From: Lithobates sylvaticus
Lineage: Eukaryota; Chordata; Amphibia; Anura; Ranidae
Assembly: GCA_028564925.1 (NCBI GenBank)
Contig: CM053034.1
Span: 149,666,052 to 149,730,051 of the forward strand
Length of the DNA: 64,000 nt
Reading direction: 5' to 3'
Shown here: piece after piece, positions 57,233 through 64,000 of the stretch
How positions within the stretch are numbered: position 1 is the stretch's first letter
Layout: every line of letters begins with the position of its first letter
Notes under the pieces: generated by a model
Database searches by the model: none
What the model saw: only the letters and a program-made list of their open reading frames with translations
What the model was told of the DNA's origin: nothing
Made by a program: the position numbers and the translations under genes

Positions 57233-57471
57233 TTAAAGAGGTAAATCCTTCTGAGGCTGAAGTGGTAAATGCACGGTATGTGGAAGTGTCATTCAATTCT
57301 CATATAGCCTCCGTCCTGTATTCTTCAGAAGAGGGGACCACCACCGCTCCACTCTTATCTGCCTCACGTATTACTATGTCTTTTCTAGCTTTCAAATGAG
57401 TGAGGGCTTCCCTTTCAGATTTGTTTAGATTATCACTGACAGGGGAAGAGACAGTGGAAAATCCTCTCTTA

Positions 57472-57898
57472 GCCTGGGTTCACACTGATGCGAATTTACA
57501 GCGGGTTTGATGCGTTTAGGAACACACAGATTCACAGGTCAGGTAAAAAGCATAGTATTCCATGGCTTTGGTTCACATCTATGCATTGCGAATTTGGTGC
57601 AAGAAAAAAAAGGGTCCTGTGCGTGTTGACTGCAGATGTGAATTCCAATAGTGCAGTGCGAATTTTATCTTCATAGGCTTCAATTAAACTTGCAGTAAAC
57701 TCACAGCACAACATCTCTGTGAATTGTTCACTGTCTGCCTCCTGAAATTCACTGTAAAATCACAGTAAATTTGCGGTAAAATCACTGTAAATTTGCACCT
57801 GTTCAACTCCAAACGCAAGGCAAATTCGCACCTCATGCAGGACAAAAAAAACGTCTCAAGTTCGCAGTACATCGCATTGCAGTAGTGTGAACCTAGGC
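57472..57898. repeat. Harbinger-like MITE with TTA duplication
   Basis: The ends GCCTGGGTTCACACT and AGTGTGAACCTAGGC are flanked by TTA at 57469-57471 and 57899-57901. The interior has repeats of AATTCACTGTAAAATCACAG. Confidence 0.75.
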
Positions 57899-57909
57899 TT
57901 AAGCTCTAA

Positions 57910-58130
57910 GCCTGGGTTCACACTAGTGCAATCTCAGAGATCACGTGTGATTCGCACCAGCACCACAGCTGCAGATCACATGTAAAGTTGTATGGCTGAA
58001 CTCGCATTGGATTGGCACAGGAAATAGTGCAGGGACTTTTTCCCCGCACTAGAATTGGATCACATGGGTGTTCTCACCTATGCTATCCGATTTCTGTGCA
58101 AGTTCATAGTTCGCACTGCGATCTTTGAAC
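57910..58130. repeat. second, truncated copy of the GCCTGGGTTCACACT MITE
   Basis: It starts GCCTGGGTTCACACTAGTG after TAA. Its right end is not found before Tc1 sequence begins. Confidence 0.55.
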
Positions 58131-58132
58131 TA

Positions 58133-59437
58133 ATCTGGGGGTGTCCGGTGTCATGTGGCTTATTAGTGTTACAAGGTCTCAGGTGTGAATGGAGAGCAGG
58201 TGTGTTAAATTTGGTGTTATTGCTCTCACTCTCTTATACTGGTCACTGGAAGTTAAACATGGCACCTCATGGCAAAGAACTCTCTGGGGATCTGAAAAAA
58301 AGAAGTGTTGCTCTACATAAAGATGGCCTAGGCTATAGAAAGATTGCCAGGACCCTGAAACTCAGCTGCAGCACAGTGGCCAAGACCATAAAGCGGTTTA
58401 ACAGGACAGGTTCCACTCAGAACAGGCCTCGCCATGGTCGACAAAAGAAGCTGAGTGCACGTGTTCAGGTTCATATCCAGAGGTTGTCCTTGGTAAATAA
58501 ACATATGAGTGCTGCCAGCATTGCTGCAGAGGTTGAAGGGGTGGGGGGTCAGCCTGTCAGTGCTCAGACCATATGCCCACACACTGCATCAAATTGGTCT
58601 GCATGGCTATCGTCCCAGAAGGAAGCCTCTTCTAAACATGATGCACAAGAAAGCCCACAAACAGTTTGCTGAAGACAAGCAGACTAAGGAAATGGATTAC
58701 TGGAACCATGTCCTGTGGTCTGATGAGACCAATATAAACTTATTTGGTTCAGATGGTGTCAAGAGTGTGTGGCAGCAACCAGGTGATTAGTACAAAGACA
58801 AGTGTGTCTTGCTTACAGTCAAGCATGGTAGTGGGAGTGTCATGGTCTGGGGCTGCATAATTAATCAGCACTGGGGAGCTACAGTTCATTGAGGGAACCA
58901 TGAATGCCAACATGTACTGTGACATACTGAAGCAGAGCATGATCCTCTCCCTTCAGAGACTGAGCCACAGGCCAAGCATATCTCCAGACCTAAACCCTAT
59001 TGAGCATCTGTGGGGCATCCCCAAATGGAAGGTGGAGGAGCACAAGGTTGCTAACATCCCCCAGCTCTGTAATGTCATCATGGAGGAGTGGAAGAGGACT
59101 CCAGTGGCAACCTGTGAAGCTCTGGTGAACTCCATGCCCAAGAGGGTTAAGGCAGTGCTGGAAAATAATTGTGGGCGCACAAAATATTGACACTTTGGGC
59201 CCAATTTGGACATTTTGCACTCACTTTTGTTGCCAGCGGTTTAGACATTAATGGCTGTGTGTTGAGTTATTTTGAGGGGACAGCAAATTTACACTGTTAT
59301 ACAAGCTGTACACTCACTACTTTATATTGTAGTAAAGTGTAACTTCTGCAGTGTTGTCACATGAAAAGATAGAATAAAATATTTACAAAAATGTGAGGGA
59401 TGTACTCACTTTGTGAGATACTGTATATTATCCCTGT
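58133..59437 (+). mobile_element. Tc1-type transposon, left terminal repeat missing
   Basis: It contains a full-span but broken Tc1 transposase. The right end GATGTACTCACTTTGTGAG ATACTGTAT (59399-59426) is the Tc1-type terminal repeat. The matching left repeat is not found, because MITE sequence adjoins at about 58130. Confidence 0.85.
58259..59190 (+). pseudogene. Tc1 transposase, frameshifted, second catalytic region deleted
   Basis: It begins MAPHGKELSGDLKKRSVALH, with the paired helix-turn-helix DNA-binding region (YRKIARTLKLSCSTVAKTIK; GRQKKLSARVQVHIQRL). A frame change near 58570 leads to LHQIGLHGYRPRRKPLL. The first catalytic Asp is in HVLWSDETNINLFG at about 58706-58747. After a stop at 58789 and another frame change, the reading resumes at 58900. 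It then jumps from ILSLQRL to SISPDLNPIEHLWG, omitting the segment that normally holds the second Asp (DNDPKH). The last acidic residue, Glu of PIEHLWG, is present. The copy is dead. Confidence 0.9.
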
Positions 59438-59585
59438 TCACACCATACATTCCACCACAAGAGACAGACTGGAGTCTCTCAAGAGTGGATCTAATTAGAG
59501 ATGGGCCGAACACACGCCTGTTCGGTTTACAGCAGAACTCCGGAACAGGGGAAAATTTCTGCGCCGAACAGCGAACTCTGTTTAA

Positions 59586-60576
59586 CCACTTTCAGACCGG
59601 ACCAATTTGCAGCCAAAGGACCAGGCCCCTTTTTGCGATTCGGCACTGTGTCGCTTTAACTGACAATTGCGCGGTCGTGCGACGTGGCTCCCAAACAAAA
59701 TTGACGTCCTTTTTTTCCCACAAATAGAGCTTTCTTTTGGTGGTATTTGATCGCCCCTGCGGTTTTTATTTTTTGCGCTATAAACAAAAATAGAGCGACA
59801 ATTTTGAAAAAAATGCATTATTTTTTATTTTTTGCTATAATAAATATCCCCAAAAAATATATAAAAAAAAATTTTTTTTCCTCAGTTTAGGCCGATACGT
59901 ATTCTACATATTTTTGGTAAAAAATCGCAATAAGCGATTATTGATCGGTTTGCGCAGAAGTTATAGCGTTTACAAGATAGGGGATAGTTTTATAGCATTT
60001 TTATTAATAATTTTTTTTTATTAGTAATGGCGGAGATCTGCGATTTTTTTGTGACTGCGACATTATGGAGGACACATTGGACATTTTTGACACATTTTTG
60101 GGACCATTGTCATTTTTACAGCAATTAATGCTATTTAAATGCATTGATTCCTGTATAAATGACACTGGCAGTGAAGGGGTTAACCACAAGGGGGCAGTGT
60201 AAGGGTTAAGTATGCCTAGGGGTGTGTTTCTTACTGTGGGGGGTGTGGCTGTCAGCTAGTGAATGCTGATCTCTGCTCCAATCACAGGGAGCAGAGATCG
60301 GCGTCACTAGTTGCTAGGCAGAACGGGGAGATGCTGTTTATCTCGGCATCTCCCCGTTCAGCCTTCCCGTGAGACGATTGCGGGGGTCCCCGCGGCGATC
60401 GAGTCCGCGGGGACCGCGATCGGACTCACGGGGGTCCCGACCGGCGCAGGAGCGCGCCGCTCCCGGCACGCTCCCGATGGCACGGACAGGCAGAAAGGAG
60501 GGACTTATATATACGCCCTCCTGCCTGTACGTGCCATTCTGCCGACGTATATCGTCGTGCGCCGGTCGGCAAGTGG
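59586..60576 (+). mobile_element. TTAA family A element, complete
   Basis: TTAA at 59582-59585 and 60577-60580. The ends are CCACTTTCAGACCGG and CCGGTCGGCAAGTGG. A GGGGAGATGC...GCATCTCCCC hairpin and a CGATCGAGTCCGCGG / CCGCGATCG palindromic stretch explain the open frames near 60311-60686. Confidence 0.85.
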
Positions 60577-60917
60577 TTAAGTCTTTGGGAGACAAACATG
60601 AGAAATCAAAAGTGCCTATTTTGAAGGCTTATATGCAAGTAATTGGTCATAAAAGGGGTATGGGGGTACCGGTACTGCCCTGTTAGATATGTATCAATGC
60701 AAACGTTTAAAAAAACTATTGTTTTTTTCAGAAACAGTGATTTTAATGATGCTTAAAGTGCAACAATAAAAATTAAAAATTCCTTTAACTATAGTATATG
60801 TATAGAACATGCTGCAGCAAAAATTAAATTTCTAACAAGTCAAATCACATTCAAATTGACTTGTGGTTGCAATTGCCCGGCACCCGGCTATTTAAAAAAA
60901 AAAAATAAGGTGTAGGG

Positions 60918-61560
60918 TAGACTTGTGCACAATGGAAAATTTTGTTTAGTTTTGGTTCGTTGTCATTCGTAAAATACATAATTTTGTTCTGTTATATTCG
61001 TTATGTTACATTAATAATTTTTCGGATAATTCATTATTTCTGTAGAGTGTCGATATTCATTATACTGAATCTTGAATCATGTCGAATTTATTCGTTACAT
61101 GCGCTATAATTTAGTTCGTATTCGTTGAAATTTGATATTTATGTATGTATATATATTCGTGATAATGAGTCGTAGTTTGGAAAGTCATTTGTTTATTAAA
61201 TTTGTTTATTAAATCTTTTAACACACACACTGACAATATCTCTTCTCCTCTGCTCAAATACAATACAACACCCTTTTCACTCAGTTCTCAGGGATGCACT
61301 TTGCCAGTAATCCAACCTCCAGCACAAAATTATTCAGCTGATTGGACTGTAAGATTTACTTTGAGTTGACCTTTTGTTTCAGTAGATCTTTAAGGAATTG
61401 CCAAATCATGTTGAATTAATTTGTTGTATCCGCTATAATTTCTTTCCTATTAGTTGAAATTTGTCATTTTTTTATTCGGACATTTGGATGCATCCGAATG
61501 TCCGAAAGATGCAAAATTTGTTGAATTTTGATTCGTTACGAAACAAATTGCACAAGCCTA
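60918..61560. mobile_element. hAT MITE with exact 8-bp duplication GTGTAGGG
   Basis: The ends TAGACTTGTGCAC and TTGCACAAGCCTA are inverted. GTGTAGGG lies at 60910-60917 and 61561-61568. It is AT-rich and non-coding. Confidence 0.9.
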
Positions 61561-61593
61561 GTGTAGGGTCCCCCTCCAGTCAATACCAAATCC

Positions 61594-61850
61594 TTATCTG
61601 AGCAAGCAGCCTGGCAGGTCAGGAAAGGGGGGCGAGCGTGCACCCCCCTCCTGAACCATATCAGGTCGCATGCCCTCAACATGAGGGGGTGCTTATGGAC
61701 AAGGGTCTCTTCCCCACAACTCAGGGCTGTGGTTGTGGGGGTCTGCCGGTAGGGGCTTATCAGAATCTGGAAGCCCCCTTTAACAAGATCCACATGTGAA
61801 TGTGTATGGGGTACCCATTCACCAAAAAAGTGTCAAACACAAATTTTCCT
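61594..61850. repeat. GC-rich module shared with the palindromic element
   Basis: GAGCAAGCAGCCTGGCAGGT, GCCCTCAACATGAGGGGGTG, GGGGTCTGCCGGTAGGGGCT and TGTATGGGGTACCCATTCAC match 46970-47310 and its mirror 48465-48805 at many places, with gaps. Confidence 0.75.
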
Positions 61851-62479
61851 AAAAATCCAAGTGATTTTGTGAAACCTCCGGAATTATATAATATATATAT
61901 ATATATATATCTTTACTCATTTTTATCTTTATTTTTATTCTTGCTTTTAATCCATACTTACCTTGTTACTAATATATTACATAACTATCCATTTATACAG
62001 GACCCATAAGGTCTTTTATTTAATCTTATTTGAAAACATTTGTCTGTTTGTAAGTATGCCAGCAATTTTAGTACTGTATCACATATTTTACTATTTGTGC
62101 ATTTTGTCATGTTCCAATGCTTGTCCACTGATATTAGTTGGGGGGGGGGGGGTTCTCTCTGTGTTTGTGCTGAGCGCCACCTGGTGCACCTTGCTCTGTG
62201 ACTCGGCTGCATATAAATTCCACTTTCAAACATGGCTCCCCACTGGAGAAGGAGCCCATAGCGACGCCTGTGACGCTGACTCAACCTCTGTCCAACCAGG
62301 ACTCTCGGACCAGTTCCAGGAAGTGTTGCTGCTCCCCACACTGCCAAGAGCTTCATCCGGTCTCCCTTGAGGTGGAATGTCGGCCACCTGGCTGCCCACA
62401 GCAGGGACTCTTATCTACCTGATGAGCATTGCCCACTATGACCCTGTGAGTTACTTACTTACTATTAAAGTCTCATACC
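61851..62479. other. unassigned DNA with TA microsatellite and G run, no gene
   Basis: A TA repeat lies at about 61888-61912 and a run of 12 G at about 62140-62151. From 62220 to 62450 the sequence is less AT-rich and open on both strands, but no protein family is recognised. It may be the 5' part of the LINE that follows. Confidence 0.4.
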
Positions 62480-64000
62480 ACTACTCTTAGATTGCGCTGC
62501 CTTTTTTTCTTGTGTACCCACCAACCCTCCCTACCTGACATCCAAAACTTCCTGAGTAAGCTACACCACTCCTACCTTTCTGGCGAGCAGCTCCAGGTGC
62601 TTAATGCTCCTATATCAAACCTGAAAATCTCCAATTCCTCCCATCTGGTAAATCTCCCGGATTGGATGGTCTGCTGAATTAATATTACAGGTTGTTTGCC
62701 CACTTCCTAGTTCCCCAGCCAAACCCAGTATTTACTAAGTCAACGCACATCTTTGCCCCAGAGATGCTGAGAGCACAAATGGTCCTCCTGGCCAAACCGG
62801 GAAAAGACCATACTACGCCAGCTAACTTTCGTCCGATTTCTCTGTTGAATTCAGATGTGAAAGTGTATGCTAAACTCCTGGCACAATGCTTAGTTTGTGT
62901 AATTAATTCCTTGATTAAAAAGGATTAGATGGAGTTCATCCTAGGTAGGCAAACCTTGGATGCAACAAGGTACATGCTCAATATCATACACCATGTGGAG
63001 AGAACTACTTATCTGATGTTGTCCATTGATGCAGAGGAGTCGTTCAACAGGGTACATTTGCCCAGGTACATTAGCCCAGGTACTAGAGAAATTTGGTTTC
63101 CAGGGCAATATCTTATCTGCCATTATGGCACTATACTCCACACCCTCGGCTCAAGTGAAGGTATCTGGTCTGTTATCTAAACCCTTTAATATAACTAATG
63201 GGACCAGGCAGGGGTGTCCCTTATCCTCGCCCTATGTTCAATTTAATAATTGAACCCCTGGCTGATGTGATCCACTCCCACCCAGGTATCACAGGCTTTA
63301 ATTTCCCCAATTCTGTCCACAGTATAAATCTTTTTGAGGATGACATTATCCTCCTGGTGACTAACCCCGTGTCTTTACTGCCACAGATCTTTCAAACCTT
63401 TACCCATTTTAGCCAAATCTCATACTATAAGATGAATGCTGCCAACTTGGCAGTGCCAAGTCATTCATTTTGGACCTGGGAGTCCGGCCTCTGATAAATC
63501 TATACTTCAAAGCCAATTCCCCTTCACTTAGAAGGGATCCAATACCTGGGCATTACCCTTACTGCTTCTCTTTCTTCTTTGGCAGCTGCCAACTTTAAGC
63601 CCCTAATCTCTAAATTAGGTAAAGATTTGCAACAAATGGCTCAATTTGAGCTCTCTTGGTGTGGAAGGCTTGCAGCACTACAAATTAACATTCTTCCTCA
63701 AATAATTAATATTTTAAAATCCCTACCTATTCCTGTCCAGATACATTTCATGACCTCTATGATGAGAACCCTCAAATCATACTTATGGAAAGGGTTGAAG
63801 GCCAGATGCTCTCACTCCTGCTTGATTAGACACAGATCCTTGTATCAACTACTGTTGGGCAGTTCAACTAGACCAACTCAAACACTGGTTACGCACAGAG
63901 GGAACCCCTCTGTGGGTAGATTTAGAAAAGGCTATTGCCCCTGTGGATAATCTTTATTTATTTCTTCTCAGTGACTGGTGGAGGAATTGAGATTCCAAAG
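62480..64000 (+). mobile_element. L1/Tx1-type LINE, ORF2 RT region, runs off the window
   Basis: RT motifs appear in order across three frames: EMLRAQMVLLAKPGKDHTTP, ANFRPISLLNSDVKVYAKLL at about 62760-62880, then LSIDAE and FGFQGNILSAIMALYS. RQGCPLS follows near 63210 and INLFEDDIILL at about 63324-63356. The catalytic box reads FEDD where FADD or YADD is usual. After it come the thumb-like IPLHLEGIQYL region and PIPVQIHFMTSMMRTLKSYL near 63725. Stops and several frameshifts break the copy. Confidence 0.85.

Larger units (their letters stand above)
54074..57265 (-). mobile_element. TTAA family A element with nested family B element and internal duplication
   Basis: TTAA at 54070-54073 precedes CCACTAGCCGACCTGCC. 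The far end reads CTGAGGCTGAAGTGG before TAAA at 57266-57269, a mutated TTAA. A family B element is inserted at a TTAA within it, and the left part of the pair is duplicated in tandem. Confidence 0.8.
53275..57468 (-). mobile_element. Penelope-type retroelement, split by TTAA elements
   Basis: On the minus strand the N-terminal RT region ([20 protein letters not shown]) lies at about 57300-57440. After the inserted family A element it continues from 54069. It reaches the catalytic region at 53619-53275 with GSCMGAKFSLSLANLYMGWW and WYGRFIDDL, the Penelope counterpart of the YxDD box. Several frame changes break it. No GIY-YIG endonuclease was recognised downstream. Confidence 0.75.
59496..61860. 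mobile_element. hAT-type element with GC-rich module, carrying two nested elements
   Basis: The left end TAGAGATGGGCCGAACAC matches the hAT end family of 49885. The interior at 60581-60840 matches 51160-51480. A TTAA family A element (59586-60576) and a hAT MITE (60918-61560) are inserted. A GC-rich module at 61594-61850 follows. The right end was not located. Confidence 0.6.

Noticed and set aside
60311-60686. Arg/Gly-rich open frames on both strands
   Set aside because: They lie in the GC-rich palindromic end of a family A element and are not conserved in other copies.

Overview
This window reads as intergenic DNA from a large, repeat-rich vertebrate genome, most likely a frog and probably a ranid. 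The evidence is its mix of PIF/Harbinger, hAT, TTAA-target (piggyBac-like) and Tc1 elements, L1/Tx1-type, CR1-type and Penelope-type retroelements, a tRNA-derived SINE and gypsy fossils. The species is inferred from remembered repeat families; no search was run. I recognise no host protein-coding gene, no rRNA or cellular tRNA gene and no CRISPR array. Almost everything that can be named is a transposable element, often several layers deep.

Layout. 1-9.7 kb: a hAT tail, degraded LINE pieces, palindromic MITEs, two putative solo LTRs and a gypsy integrase fossil. 9.8-11.0 kb: a hAT-like element with an 18-copy, 26-bp minisatellite. 11.2-25.1 kb: an inverted-repeat element holding a TTAA element and a large Harbinger transposon. 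That transposon carries a transposase, a three-exon Myb/SANT-like gene and a MADF gene, and has a 4.3-kb L1/Tx1-type LINE inside it. 25.2-30.3 kb: a C-rich minisatellite, then a gypsy fossil whose integrase end precedes its RT, split by a 2.5-kb inverted-repeat element and followed by a LINE 3' end. 30.4-36.0 kb: a SINE and a stack of TTAA elements around a second Harbinger copy, which itself contains a piggyBac-like element, a palindromic MITE and a hAT MITE. 36-46 kb: MITEs, a hAT element with a Tc1-type MITE inside, a tandem-repeat-bearing TTAA element, a CR1-type LINE and a Penelope RT fragment. 46-52.7 kb: a minus-strand LINE split by a 2.58-kb near-perfect palindromic Harbinger-type element and by a hAT element. 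53.3-57.5 kb: a Penelope element split by TTAA elements, part of which form a very recent 1.4-kb tandem duplication. 57.5-64 kb: Harbinger-like MITEs, a broken Tc1, a composite hAT element and the RT region of another LINE that runs off the window.

Many insertions keep exact target-site duplications (TTA/TAA, TTAA, TA, 8 bp or 14-15 bp), so their relative order can be read directly. The two most unusual objects are the palindromic element at 46582-49158 and the three-gene Harbinger at 13581-25009. The palindrome has mirror-image TATA boxes and poly(A) signals flanking its centre. In the Harbinger element, both accessory genes remain open across consensus splice sites although the transposase is broken.
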